This document shows positions 16,810 through 26,410 of a DNA stretch of 64,000 bases, piece by piece (the stretch's first letter is position 1; the number at the start of each line of letters is the position of its first letter). Made by a program: the position numbers and the translations under genes. Under the pieces are notes generated by a model, which worked only from the letters and a program-made list of their open reading frames with translations, ran no database searches and was not told where the DNA came from. This DNA comes from Microbispora rosea subsp. aerata (lineage in GTDB: Bacteria; Actinomycetota; Actinomycetes; Streptosporangiales; Streptosporangiaceae): contig NZ_BMPY01000036.1 in NCBI RefSeq assembly GCF_014647835.1, positions 1 to 64,000 on the forward strand. Direction: 5' to 3'.

Positions 16810-18582
16810 TCAGTCCTGCTTGCGGGCCCCGAACATGATCTCGTCCCAGGTCGGCACCGACGCCCGGCGCCCGCGCGACTTGCGGGGACGCGGGGGAGCC
16901 GGCTTCGGCACGGGCGGGGCGGGCGTCTCGGGCTTGGCGTCCTTCTGGCTCTCCTTCGCGCCGTCCTTGGGCCCGTCGCCCGCGGGCTTCCCGGTGTCAC
17001 CCGTACGGGCGGCCGGGGCCTGGGCGGGCGCGGCCTCGGCGGCGGGCTGCGCGGGAGCCGCCGGAGCGGCGGAGGCGGCCGGGGCCTCGGGTGCGGAAGG
17101 AGGCTCGGCGGGACGGCTCTGCGGGGGCACGCTCACCGGCGCGGAGGCGGCCGGGGAGCCCTCCGCGGCGGATCCGGTCGTGGCCTCCGCGGGCGGAGTG
17201 GGCGCGGGAACGGTGACCACCGGCGGCGTCGCGTCCGCTCCGGCCGCTGCGGTCGTGTCCTTCGCCTCACCCGTGTCCGAGGCCGCACCCGTGTCGGGGG
17301 CGACGTCCTCGTTGTCCGCGCCCGCGACGACCGGCGGCGTCGCCGTGCTCGCGGCCGCGGCGGACGCAACGTCTGTGGCGCCTGCCGTCGCGGAATCCGC
17401 GGTCGCCGCGGAAACCGCGCCGCCGGTGGTGATCTCCACGACGGACTGGACCCCTGTGGCACCGGCGCCGTCGGCCGTGCCGGAAGGCAGGTCGGGCACG
17501 TCGGCGCTCGCCGCGGGCACGGGCGTGACGCCGGCGCCGGAAGGCCGGAACGGCGTCGGCTGCGGCACGGCCTGCAGCCCCGTCACGTCACGGCCGGAAC
17601 CGTGGCCGGCGGCCCCGCCGGGCATCGCGGACTCTCCGGCGGTCGTGTCCTCCACGTCGGCCTCGACCCCCCGGGGCGTCACGGGATCGGGGGTGGCGAC
17701 GAGCGACTGCGGCAGCCGGAAGGGCACCGGGGTCAGCTCGGGCCGGTACGCCGCGGGCTCGTCCGCGTACGGCTCGGGCCGCCCGGGCTCCTGGCGCAGC
17801 GGCGAGCCCAGCCGCGGCGGCGACATGGGCTCGGCCAGCGCGGCCGGCTCGGAGCGCACGGGCTCGGGACGTACGGCGGGCACGCCGAGACCGCGCTCGT
17901 CGCGCTCCGGCGAGGTCGCCTGGGGCAGCGGCGGCACCGGGGTGAGCTTGGAGGCGAGACGGGGCACGAAGGGCCGCACGGTGGCGTCCTCCGGCTCCGG
18001 CTCGACGTACTCGGCGGCCGACAGGCGGATGGCCTCGTCGTCGTTGGGAGTGATGTGGCGGCGGCGCGGGTCGAACAGCCACTCGGCGTGCCGGGTGTGG
18101 CCGTTCCAGACGAAGCCGAGCTTCACCCGCCACAGGTTGTCGTCGCGCTTGCTGGAGTCCCAGTCGATCTCGTCGGCGGGCACGCCGCGCCGGGTCAGCC
18201 GCTCGGCGACCAGCTCGCCGAGCGTGGGCCCGGGGGTCGTCTCGCCCGGCATCCGGACCGCGACCCGCTGGGCCTGCTGGGCCATGTACTCGCGCTCCTG
18301 GAGAACCGGTCCCTCGAACCAGCGGACTCTCTCCACCGGAATGCCGGCGGTGGCCGCGATCTCCTCCGCCGTCTCGCCGGCACGGATGCGCGCCTGGATC
18401 TCCTTGGGACGCAACGGGCTCTCCACTTCGATCTCGTACTGGCCGAGACGGGAGAAGTTGCCGCGGACAGCAGCACGGAGCCGGTCGTCGACGGGCAGCG
18501 TGAAGCGCGTGCCCCGCCCGGCCGTCGCCAGGACGAGGTACGTTCCGTCCTCACTTACCGCGACGAGACGGAGCTCCTGCAT
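16810..18582 (-). CDS. sepH: Septation protein SepH (DUF3071)
   Basis: 590 aa from ATG 18582, which has AAGGGA upstream. The conserved N-terminal domain begins MQELRLVAVSEDGTYLVLAT and contains the helix-turn-helix-like segment RAGETAEEIAATAGIPVERV followed by VRWFEGPVLQEREYMAQQAQ, diagnostic of SepH. SepH is known in Streptomyces and Mycobacterium to bind FtsZ and promote Z-ring assembly. After about residue 180 the protein is a long Pro/Ala/Thr/Val-rich linker, ending in the conserved basic tail KSRGRRASVPTWDEIMFGAR. The frame continues far upstream, but that part is antisense to another gene and not protein-like. Confidence 0.93.
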   Translation of the reverse strand: MQELRLVAVSEDGTYLVLATAGRGTRFTLPVDDRLRAAVRGNFSRLGQYEIEVESPLRPKEIQARIRAGETAEEIAATAGIPVERVRWFEGPVLQEREYMAQQAQRVAVRMPGETTPGPTLGELVAERLTRRGVPADEIDWDSSKRDDNLWRVKLGFVWNGHTRHAEWLFDPRRRHITPNDDEAIRLSAAEYVEPEPEDATVRPFVPRLASKLTPVPPLPQATSPERDERGLGVPAVRPEPVRSEPAALAEPMSPPRLGSPLRQEPGRPEPYADEPAAYRPELTPVPFRLPQSLVATPDPVTPRGVEADVEDTTAGESAMPGGAAGHGSGRDVTGLQAVPQPTPFRPSGAGVTPVPAASADVPDLPSGTADGAGATGVQSVVEITTGGAVSAATADSATAGATDVASAAAASTATPPVVAGADNEDVAPDTGAASDTGEAKDTTAAAGADATPPVVTVPAPTPPAEATTGSAAEGSPAASAPVSVPPQSRPAEPPSAPEAPAASAAPAAPAQPAAEAAPAQAPAARTGDTGKPAGDGPKDGAKESQKDAKPETPAPPVPKPAPPRPRKSRGRRASVPTWDEIMFGARKQD

Positions 18583-19082
18583 GCGAGTCCCTTCGTCGTC
18601 GTGCTCTGTCTTCCCCCGGACCCTTGAGTCTCTCGCGTGAGCCGGTTGCCTTCCAGCACCGTACCCGGCATGTCCGAACATCGCCTCGCCAGGGGGCGAG
18701 GCAGGTGTTGTGACGCCGGTCACATTTTTCGTTTTCACCTGTACGCAACCTGTCGGTTGTACGGCAGTGGCAGTCGGCGGACGGCGGCACCGCCGCCGAT
18801 CCGGTCGATGAGGCGAGAGCGAGGGTCGTGTCTCCTCGGGTGGTGCGCGCCCACCGCCCGTCCGTGGGACACGGGCGCGGCGCACGGCGTCGTGACCGTG
18901 CCGTACGCCGTGCGGCCGGACCTGCGGGAGGGTCTCATTCCTGCATGCTCCCTCGGGTTCGAGTGGCGCGCCGGGCTCGGGTGTGCCCGTGCTCCGCAAT
19001 GTGCCTGCCCGAGGGCCGACGCGGGCAATGCGACACGCGGAAGACGCCGGACCGTGGAGAGGGACTTTACGCGGGGATGGGG
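18583..19082. other. Intergenic region upstream of sepH
   Basis: 500 bases without a credible gene between the FAD oxidase stop and the sepH start. Near 18710-18770 the sequence is locally AT-richer and likely carries the sepH promoter. I see no clear terminator or RNA gene. Confidence 0.4.
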
Positions 19083-20375
19083 TCAGCCTTCCCGCGACGC
19101 GCCGAGCACCCGGTCGAGGTAATCGTTGGAGAACAGCCCGTCCGGGTCCATCTCGCGGCGCAGCGCGAGGAAATCGCCGAACCTCGGATAGACCGTACGC
19201 AGGTAGTTCGCGCCACGAGTGTGAAGTTTGCCCCAATGCGGCCGGCCGCCCAGCCTGACCATGATCTCCTCCACGCCCTCGAAGTACGCGGGGTTGGGCG
19301 CCTGGCGGTAGACGTGGCAGGCGATGTACGCCGAGGGCCTGCCGTACGCCGTGGACAGCCAGGCGTCCGACGGCGGCGTGACCCGCACCTCCACGGGGAA
19401 GGTGATCGGCCAGCCCGCCCGCTCCACGAGGTCGCGGGTCTCCCGCAGGGCCTGGGGGAGGTGGCGGCGCGGAACGGCGTACTCCATCTCCAGGAAGCGC
19501 ACCTCGCGCACCGAGGTGAAGACCCGGTGGGAGACGTCGACGCACTCCGACGAGCCGAGCAGGCGCGCGGAGATCTCGTTGATCGCCGGCACCGCGCCGG
19601 GGAAGCGCGCCCCGATCGCGCAGGCCGCGCCGAACAGCCTGTTCTCCAGGAACACGTTGTCGAGCCACCGCTTGAACGCCGCGGGCGGCCGGGCCGGGCC
19701 CGCGTCGCGGTTGTTGCGCTTGACCAGGCACGTGTCGGTGTGCGGAAGCCAGAAGAAGTCGAGGTGGTCGTCGGTCTCGGTCAGGTCGTCGATGGTCTCG
19801 AGGATCCGGCTGAGCGCCATCGGCTCGCGGCGGGCCCGCAGCAGGAACGCGGGCTCGACCCGGAAGGTGACCGCGGTCAGGATGCCCAGCGCGCCGAGGC
19901 CCACCCGGGCCGCGTCGAACAGGTCGCCCTCGCGCACCGTCGTCACCGAGCCGTCGGCGAGCACCATCTCCAGCTCGACCACCTGGTCGGCGAGGCCGCC
20001 GACGTGCCTGCCGGTGCCGTGGGTGCCGGTCTGGATCGCCCCGGCGACGGTCTGGGCCGTGATGTCGCCCATGTTGGCCAGCGCCAGGCCACGCCGGTGA
20101 AGCTCCTCGTTGAGCGCGTGGAGCGGGGTGCCCGCGGCGACCTTGACCCACCCGTCGCCCGCGTCGAGCACGCCGGTCAGCGCGCCGGGCCGCAGCAGGA
20201 TGCCGTCGGTGAGCGCGACCCCGGTGAACGAGTGGCCGGTGCCGGTCATGCGGACCCGCCGCCCCGTCCGCGCGGCGTCCCGTACGGCGTCGGCGACCTC
20301 GGCGGCCGACGCGGGGGTGCGGACCTCGGCGGGCGTCACGGACTGGTTGCGCGCCCAGTTGACGAAGCCGTCCAT
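19083..20375 (-). CDS. D-arabinono-1,4-lactone oxidase-like FAD-linked oxidoreductase
   Basis: 430 aa from ATG 20375 (MDGFVNWARNQSVTPAEVRT), with AGGAGG just upstream; an earlier in-frame Met was rejected for lack of a ribosome-binding site. The VAO-type FAD domain has VRMTGTGHSFTGVALTDGIL, where the GHS histidine is the usual covalent FAD attachment site, then GDITAQTVAGAIQTGTHGTG. The C-terminal ALO domain ends in GRPHWGKLHTRGANYLRTVY and FLALRREMDPDGLFSNDYLD, typical of the family. It oxidises an aldonolactone or polyol; in actinomycetes alditol oxidase and gulonolactone oxidase are close relatives, so substrate is uncertain. Confidence 0.9.
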   Translation of the reverse strand: MDGFVNWARNQSVTPAEVRTPASAAEVADAVRDAARTGRRVRMTGTGHSFTGVALTDGILLRPGALTGVLDAGDGWVKVAAGTPLHALNEELHRRGLALANMGDITAQTVAGAIQTGTHGTGRHVGGLADQVVELEMVLADGSVTTVREGDLFDAARVGLGALGILTAVTFRVEPAFLLRARREPMALSRILETIDDLTETDDHLDFFWLPHTDTCLVKRNNRDAGPARPPAAFKRWLDNVFLENRLFGAACAIGARFPGAVPAINEISARLLGSSECVDVSHRVFTSVREVRFLEMEYAVPRRHLPQALRETRDLVERAGWPITFPVEVRVTPPSDAWLSTAYGRPSAYIACHVYRQAPNPAYFEGVEEIMVRLGGRPHWGKLHTRGANYLRTVYPRFGDFLALRREMDPDGLFSNDYLDRVLGASREG

Positions 20376-20459
20376 GCTCCTCCTCGCCCCGGCGCCTGCC
20401 CCCGGGTGAACATGAACCCTACTCATGAACGGGCCCCGCTGCCTACGGGGCCGGCCGTC

Positions 20460-21668
20460 TCAGTTGGTGTGCTGCTGACGCACCCGGACCAGCGCGGAGC
20501 CGCCGAGGCCCACGGCGACCGCGAGCAGCGCGCACACGTAGGAGAACCCGTACGCGTTGGACGCGCCGAACACGTCGGTCAGCCGCCCGCCGGCCCAGGA
20601 GCCCACGGCCACCCCGAGGTTGATCGAGGTGGTGATCCACGCCATGCCCTCGTTGAGCTGGGTGGCCGGGACCAGCCGCTCCACGAGCGAGAACCCGGTG
20701 ATCACGGTGGGGGAGATGGACAGGCCGGCGACGAAGAGCGCCAGCGCCATGATCCGCACGTCGTGCATGAGCAGCACCGGCGTGAGCCCGGCGGCGAACA
20801 GCGAAAGGCCGCGGACGAACCGGGCCCGCAGGCTGATCTTCCACCGCCGCGAGCCGTACCACAGGCCGGAGACCGCGCTGCCGCTCGCGATCGAGGCGAG
20901 CAGCAGACCGGCCGCGCCCTTGCTGCCGTGCTCCTCGGCGAAGGCGACGGTGATGATGTCGACGGAGCCGAACACCGCGCCCATGGCCAGGAAGACCGCC
21001 GACAGCACCGCCACACCCGGGATCGCGATCGGGGACGAGGCCGACTTCTGGTGCCGTACGGCCGGCGGCTCCGTGCCGCGCATCGCGGCGAACGCCAGCG
21101 TGCCCGACACGGTCAGCACGATCGCGGCGATCAGGCCCGCGTAGGGGTTGATCGCGATCGTGAGGGCGGTCACGAAGGCGGGGCCGCCGACGAAGATCAC
21201 CTCATCGGCCACCGACTCGAACGAGAACGCGATGTGCAGCTTGGCGGGGTCGTTGACGAGCACGTGCGACCAGCGGGCCCTGACCATCGAGCCCAGCGAG
21301 ATCCCGGTGGCCCCCGACGCCACGCCCGCGGCGTACAGCGTCCACTCGGGCAGCCCGTAATGCGCGCTCGCGTGCGCGCACAGCATCAGGGCGGTGAGCG
21401 AGCAGGCGTGCAGCAGCACCAGCGGGACCAGCACCCGCGCCTGGCCGAACCGGTCCACCAGCCGGCCCGCGAGGGGCCCGGCCAGGGCGACCGCGATCGA
21501 GAGGGTCGCCGCCACGGCCCCCGCCTTCGCGTACGACCCGGTGGTCGCCGTGATCAGCAGAATGACGCCGATGCCGAGCATCGACATCGGGGCCCGGCCG
21601 ATGAACCCCGCGACGACGAAGCCCTTGACTCCGGGCGTGCCGAACAGCCCTCGATACGGCCCGACCAT
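20460..21668 (-). CDS. MFS transporter
   Basis: 402 aa from ATG 21668 with AAGGGG upstream. Twelve hydrophobic segments are visible. The first loop has AGPLAGRLVDRFGQARVLVP, the MFS G-x-x-x-D-R-x-G motif, and the C-half has GSWAGGRLTDVFGASNAYGF. The charge and length suit a drug or small-molecule exporter of the group annotated as MFS_1. Divergent from the transglycosylase gene; the 132-base spacer must hold both promoters. Confidence 0.9.
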   Translation of the reverse strand: MVGPYRGLFGTPGVKGFVVAGFIGRAPMSMLGIGVILLITATTGSYAKAGAVAATLSIAVALAGPLAGRLVDRFGQARVLVPLVLLHACSLTALMLCAHASAHYGLPEWTLYAAGVASGATGISLGSMVRARWSHVLVNDPAKLHIAFSFESVADEVIFVGGPAFVTALTIAINPYAGLIAAIVLTVSGTLAFAAMRGTEPPAVRHQKSASSPIAIPGVAVLSAVFLAMGAVFGSVDIITVAFAEEHGSKGAAGLLLASIASGSAVSGLWYGSRRWKISLRARFVRGLSLFAAGLTPVLLMHDVRIMALALFVAGLSISPTVITGFSLVERLVPATQLNEGMAWITTSINLGVAVGSWAGGRLTDVFGASNAYGFSYVCALLAVAVGLGGSALVRVRQQHTN

Positions 21669-21800
21669 GTCGTGTTCCCCTTCGGCACGATGGTGCGTGT
21701 GCGTCCGGGCCGGCCGTTCGACAGCGGCGGCGGCCCCGGGTGGTCCCGGGACACGCGGACGGCGTTTATCTCCCGTTTGACCATGGCCTACCCGCCTATC

Positions 21801-23048
21801 ATGAGGCAAGTGATTTTCCGCGTCGGGGGTGCAGGGTCTGAGGTGAGATCGCCCACACAGACCGCCCCCACGCGGCTGCGCCCGATCGTGACCGGCCTCG
21901 CGGCCGTGATCGTGAGCGTGATGGCCGCGGGCACCGCCTTCCTGGCCACCTGGCCGGGCGGCGGCGCGCTGGCCGCCGGTGGAGACCGGGCGGCGACGGA
22001 CCAGGAGCGCGGGGACAACCCCCGGCCGGCCGCGCGGGCGACGGCGGGAAGCCTCCTGCCGGACCGCACGCTGCCGTCGAGCGCACCCGTCGTCGGCGGG
22101 CCGGGCGTGCGGGTCACGCCGCCGCACCTGCTGGCGATCTCCCCGAAGCGGGTGCCGCAGCGCACGCTGCTGAAGATCGCCAAGCTGCGGAACGTGCGGA
22201 AGGTGGCGGTGACCGACGGCGGCGCGGTGCACATCTCCGGCACGGCCCTGCGGTTGCTCGCGGTCGACCCGGCGATGTTCCGGTCGTGGACGCCGAAGAG
22301 CGTGGCCGATCATCCGGAGGTGTGGAGCGCGCTCGCCCGGGGCGAGATGGTCGTGGACCCGGCGACGATCAAGCGTCTCGGCATGGTGCTGGGCGCGGAA
22401 TATCAGATCGACCGCGGCCCGAGGCTGCGGGTCGCCGCCTCGGCCTCGCTCGGGCTGCCCGGCGTGGACGGCCTGGTCAGCCAAGACCTGGGACGCACGC
22501 TCGGCTTCCCCGGCGGGGTCGTGGTGCTGGTGCACGGCGACCCGGGCAAGGTGAGCGGCAAGGCGGTCGCGCGCCTGCTCGGCAAGGGCGCGCAGGTCGT
22601 CAGGGCCGGCCAGGCCGCCGTGCGGCCGCGGGCCGCGGCCACGCCCGGGCGGGCCCTGGTGGGACGGCCCACGAGCTACCTGGAGCTCTACCGGCGGGCC
22701 GCCACCGTCTGCCCCGGCCTCTCATGGACCGTGCTCGCCGCGATCGGCCAGGTCGAAAGCGGCCACGGCCGCAACAACGGCCCCTCGTCGGCGGGGGCGC
22801 TCGGGCCGATGCAGTTCATGCCCGCCACCTGGAAGGCGTACGGCGTGGACGGCGACGGCGACGGCGAGGCGGACATCTGGAGCCCCTACGACGCGGTGCC
22901 GTCGGCCGCCAAATACCTGTGCGCCAACGGCGCCGGCGCCGGCGGCGAAAAGCTCAGGAAGGCCGTGTGGCATTACAACCACTCCTGGGACTACGTGAAC
23001 AAGGTCCTGTCCCTCGCCGACGCCTACGCCCGCGCGTACGCCTCCTGA
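21801..23048 (+). CDS. Lytic transglycosylase (SLT domain) with N-terminal membrane anchor
   Basis: 415 aa from ATG 21801; an ATG at 21783 and a GTG at 21843 are alternative starts. One membrane segment (IVTGLAAVIVSVMAAGTAFL, about residues 30-50) is followed by a disordered stretch and a helical domain of unknown role (about 95-260). The C-terminal SLT domain (about 290-415) has LSWTVLAAIGQVESGHGRNN (catalytic Glu in QVESGHG), then GALGPMQFMPATWKAYGVDG and AAKYLCANGAG. It cleaves peptidoglycan glycan strands outside the membrane. The frame is open far upstream but that is antisense to other genes. Confidence 0.9.
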   Translation: MRQVIFRVGGAGSEVRSPTQTAPTRLRPIVTGLAAVIVSVMAAGTAFLATWPGGGALAAGGDRAATDQERGDNPRPAARATAGSLLPDRTLPSSAPVVGGPGVRVTPPHLLAISPKRVPQRTLLKIAKLRNVRKVAVTDGGAVHISGTALRLLAVDPAMFRSWTPKSVADHPEVWSALARGEMVVDPATIKRLGMVLGAEYQIDRGPRLRVAASASLGLPGVDGLVSQDLGRTLGFPGGVVVLVHGDPGKVSGKAVARLLGKGAQVVRAGQAAVRPRAAATPGRALVGRPTSYLELYRRAATVCPGLSWTVLAAIGQVESGHGRNNGPSSAGALGPMQFMPATWKAYGVDGDGDGEADIWSPYDAVPSAAKYLCANGAGAGGEKLRKAVWHYNHSWDYVNKVLSLADAYARAYAS

Positions 23049-23246
23049 CCCCCGCCTCCGTCACGACCGCTCACTGTCCCGGCCCGCCCGGCGCGGCTGT
23101 CTCCCGCCCAAGCGCGCCCGCCCGCCGCCCCGCGCGTGGCTCCCGCAACCGGCGCGGCAGTTCACCGCCCGGCCGCGGCCTCGCACCCCTGCCCGTCGCG
23201 GGTGTGGATCCCGGTGGACGCCTCGCAACGCGGAGGAGAGCTTTCT

Positions 23247-24230
23247 CTAGTCCGGGCGTCGGGCGGGACGGACGGGGGCCGGGCAGCAGGCCGCCGGGCA
23301 CGGCGCGGGCTCGGGCTCGGCGAGCAGTTCCGCCACCATGGACACGAAACGCGGGTGGGTGCCGGCGGTCGAGGCCCTGCTGAAGGCCATCCCGAGCTTG
23401 TCGGCCATCGTCGCCGCCTCCACGTCGAGGTCGTAGATGACCTCCATGTGGTCGGAGACGAACCCGATGGGCACCAGGACGACCGACCGCACGCCCTCGG
23501 CGTGCAGCGCCTCCAGGTGGTCGCAGACGTCGGGCTCAAGCCAGGGCACCTGCGGCGGGCCGCTGCGGCTCTGCCACACCAGGTCCCACGCCCGCCCCTC
23601 GTCCACCTGCGTGGTCACCAGTTCGGCGGTCCGCCGGAGCTGGGCCTCGTACGCGCCCCCGGCCGGCCCCGCCGTACGGGCCATGGACAGGGGGATGCTG
23701 TGCGCGGTGAACACCAGGCGGGCCTGCGCGCGGGCGTCCTCGGGCAGCCGGGCGAGGGCCTCGCGGGTGTGGTCGGCCATCGCCGCGACGAACCCGGGGT
23801 GGTCGTGGTAGGCGCGGAGCTTGACGATCTCGGGAGCGCCGGGGACGGCGGCGCGGGCACGGGCGATGTCGTCCAGGTATTGCCGGCAGCTCGAATAGGA
23901 GCTGTAGGCCGAGGTGACGAAGGCCGCCGCCTTGCGGACGCCGTCCTCCTTCATCCGCCGGACCGTGTCCTCCAGGAACGGGTGCCAGTTCCGGTTGCCC
24001 CAGTAGACAGGCAGGTCCACATCGAGCGCGGCGATCAGGTCACGGCACTGCTGGTTGATCGGGCTGACCCCGCCGAACCCCTGGTAGTGCGCCTCGACCT
24101 CCAGCAGCCGCTCGCGCGGCACCCCCCGGCCGCGGACCACGTTCTCCAGGAACGGCATGACGTCCTCGGGCTTCTCCGGCCCCCCGAAGGAGACGACGAG
24201 CAGGGCGTCGTACCCGTTGATGCTCCCCAT
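23247..24230 (-). CDS. hemH: Ferrochelatase (coproporphyrin-type, actinobacterial)
   Basis: 327 aa from ATG 24230 (MGSINGYDALLVVSFGGPEK). Catalytic His is H177 (RLVFTAHSIPLSM) and the opposing acid E271 (IYDLDVEA). C115 in SSYSSCRQYL and the C-terminal cluster C311, C315, C316 match the arrangement of the [2Fe-2S]-binding cysteines known from the mycobacterial enzyme. Actinobacteria use the coproporphyrin-dependent heme route, so the substrate is probably coproporphyrin III (CpfC activity). Monocistronic; convergent with the transglycosylase gene, with about 200 bases between stops. Confidence 0.93.
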   Translation of the reverse strand: MGSINGYDALLVVSFGGPEKPEDVMPFLENVVRGRGVPRERLLEVEAHYQGFGGVSPINQQCRDLIAALDVDLPVYWGNRNWHPFLEDTVRRMKEDGVRKAAAFVTSAYSSYSSCRQYLDDIARARAAVPGAPEIVKLRAYHDHPGFVAAMADHTREALARLPEDARAQARLVFTAHSIPLSMARTAGPAGGAYEAQLRRTAELVTTQVDEGRAWDLVWQSRSGPPQVPWLEPDVCDHLEALHAEGVRSVVLVPIGFVSDHMEVIYDLDVEAATMADKLGMAFSRASTAGTHPRFVSMVAELLAEPEPAPCPAACCPAPVRPARRPD

Positions 24231-24316
24231 GCGCCACACCTTACGCGGGCCGTACGACGGTTCCGCCCGCGCCCGTGCCGCTTGGGCGGGCGGCGATCTA
24301 CGAGTAGGTTCGAGCG

Positions 24317-26293
24317 GTGAGCCAATTTCCGGACATCCGCGAATTCATGGCCCTGCCGCGTGTGAACGCCCTGCGGCTGTCGCCCGACGGGACCCGGCTC
24401 GTGTCGGTGGTCCAGTCGCTCAACGCCGACGGCAAGTCGTACGGCACCGCGCTGTGGGAGATCCCCCTCGACCCCGAGGGCGAGGCGCGCCGGCTGACCC
24501 GGTCGGCGAAGGGGGAGGCGGGGGCCGAGTTCGCCCCCGACGGCGGCCTGCTCTTCGTCTCCCGGCGGCCCGACGAGACGGCCAAGGACGGCGGCGGCGA
24601 GACGGCCGCCCTGTGGCTGCTGCCCGAGCGTGGCGAGCCGGTGCGCCTGGCCACCCGCCCCGGCGGGATCGGCGGCGCGCGGGCGGCGGGCGGCACGGTC
24701 GTCTACACCTCCGACGTCCTGCCCGGCGACGCCGCCACCGAGGAGGAGCGCCGCAAGGCCCGCGAGGAGGCCGGGGTGAGCGCGATCCTGCACGAGGGCT
24801 ACCCCGTGCGCTACTGGGACCACGACCTCGGCCCGGCGCAGACCCGGCTGTTCGCCGGCCGTGCCGTACGCGAGGGGCTGGAGGACGTGCGCGACCTCAC
24901 GCCCGAGCCCGGCGGCGCGCTGGACGACCACCTGTCCTACGACCTCACCCCCGACGGGGAGACCGTGGTCGCGACCTGGCGGGTGGCGCTGCCGAACGGC
25001 GACGTCCGCTGGGACCTGGTCGCGATCGGGGTGGCGGACGGATCGCGGCGTACGCTCGCGACGTCGGAGGGGCACGACTTCACCGGGCCGGTCAGGGTGT
25101 CGCCCGACGGGCGGCACGTCGCGTGCCTGCGGGAACGGCACGGCAGCGAGGACACGCCGTTCGCGCTCGACCTGTGGGTGATCGACTTGGCCACCGGCGA
25201 GGGCCGGGCGGTCGCCGAGGAGGTCTTCCCCGGGTCGGTGGCGTGGGCGCCCTCCTCGCGGGAGCTGTTCTTCGCCGCCGACCACCGGGGACGCAGGCCG
25301 GTCTTCCGCGTTCCCCTCGACGGCGCGGTCACCCGGGTGACCTCGGACGACGGCGCCTACGACGAGCTGTGCCCGGCGCCGGACGGCTCGGTCTACGCCC
25401 TGCGCGGCGCGGTCGACTCGCCGCCGCGGCCGGTGCGGATCGCCGCGGACGGCTCGGTGACCACCCTTCCCTCGCCCGCGCCGCCGCTCGACCTGCCCGG
25501 CACGGTGACCGAGGTGACCGCGACGGCCGAGGACGGCACCGAGATCCGCGGCTGGCTGGTCGTCCCCGCGGACGCGACCGCCGAGAACCCGGCGCCGCTG
25601 CTGCTGTGGATCCACGGCGGTCCGGTGTCGAGCTGGAACGGCTGGCACTGGCGCTGGAACCCCTGGATCATGGCCGGGCACGGGTACGCCGTGCTGATGC
25701 CCGACCCCTGCCTGTCCACCGGGTACGGCCAGGACATGCTCCGGCGGGGCTGGGGCGACTGGGGGCCGGTGACCCACGCCGACCTCATGGCGATCACCGA
25801 CGAGTGCCTCAAGCGGCCGGAGATCGACGAGCAGCGCACGGCGGCGATGGGCGGCTCGTTCGGCGGCTACATGGCGAACTGGATCGCCGGGCACACCGAC
25901 AGGTTCCGGGCGATCGTGACGCACGCCTCCCTGTGGAACCTCGACCAATTCGCGGGCACCACCGACGGGGCGAACTTCTGGCAGCGGGAGTTCGGCGTGC
26001 TCGGGTCCGCCCGCTACGCCCGGCTGTCGCCGCACCGGTCGCTCGGGGAGATCAGGACGCCGATGCTGGTGATCCACGGCGACAAGGACTACCGCGTGCC
26101 GATCGGCGAGGCCCTGCGGCTGTGGTGGGACCTGCAGCGCTCCGGGGTCGAGTCGAAGTTCCTCTACTTCCCCGACGAGAACCACTGGGTGCTCAAGCCC
26201 GGCAACGCGATCGCCTGGTACGAGACCGTCCTGGCCTTCCTGGCGCAGCACGTCCTGGGCGACGAGTGGTCCCGGCCGCCGTCCCTCGGCTGA
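24317..26293 (+). CDS. S9-family prolyl oligopeptidase-like serine peptidase
   Basis: 658 aa from GTG 24317 (MSQFPDIREFMALPRVNALR). The N-terminal part (about 1-390) is a WD/propeller-like region with repeated SPDG-type blades (LRLSPDGTRLVSVV; RVSPDGRHVACL). The C-terminal alpha/beta-hydrolase domain has LLLWIHGGPVSSWNGWHWRW (oxyanion region) and the triad S514 (MGGSFGGYMANW), D591 (HGDKDYRVP) and H623 (DENHWVL). No signal peptide, so cytosolic. It is an acylaminoacyl/dipeptidyl-peptidase-like enzyme of unknown natural substrate. Confidence 0.94.
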   Translation: MSQFPDIREFMALPRVNALRLSPDGTRLVSVVQSLNADGKSYGTALWEIPLDPEGEARRLTRSAKGEAGAEFAPDGGLLFVSRRPDETAKDGGGETAALWLLPERGEPVRLATRPGGIGGARAAGGTVVYTSDVLPGDAATEEERRKAREEAGVSAILHEGYPVRYWDHDLGPAQTRLFAGRAVREGLEDVRDLTPEPGGALDDHLSYDLTPDGETVVATWRVALPNGDVRWDLVAIGVADGSRRTLATSEGHDFTGPVRVSPDGRHVACLRERHGSEDTPFALDLWVIDLATGEGRAVAEEVFPGSVAWAPSSRELFFAADHRGRRPVFRVPLDGAVTRVTSDDGAYDELCPAPDGSVYALRGAVDSPPRPVRIAADGSVTTLPSPAPPLDLPGTVTEVTATAEDGTEIRGWLVVPADATAENPAPLLLWIHGGPVSSWNGWHWRWNPWIMAGHGYAVLMPDPCLSTGYGQDMLRRGWGDWGPVTHADLMAITDECLKRPEIDEQRTAAMGGSFGGYMANWIAGHTDRFRAIVTHASLWNLDQFAGTTDGANFWQREFGVLGSARYARLSPHRSLGEIRTPMLVIHGDKDYRVPIGEALRLWWDLQRSGVESKFLYFPDENHWVLKPGNAIAWYETVLAFLAQHVLGDEWSRPPSLG

Positions 26294-26410
26294 CCGTTCG
26301 CTGGCGATACTCCCCAGTTTGGGAGGATGTCTTCTGGCGTGGCCGGAGCCCCTACCCGGGCGCCGGCCGCGCTTTCCGGCTCAGCGCGTACGAGGAGGGG
26401 GCAGGCCAGG

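Noticed and set aside
18583-20151. N-terminal extension of the sepH frame
   Set aside because: Runs through the antisense of the FAD oxidase; the conserved SepH N-terminus begins at 18582 with a ribosome-binding site.
18828-21800. Upstream part of the frame that contains the transglycosylase
   Set aside because: Antisense to the FAD oxidase and MFS genes; the translation is Arg/Gly/Asp-rich and the transglycosylase has its own start at 21801.
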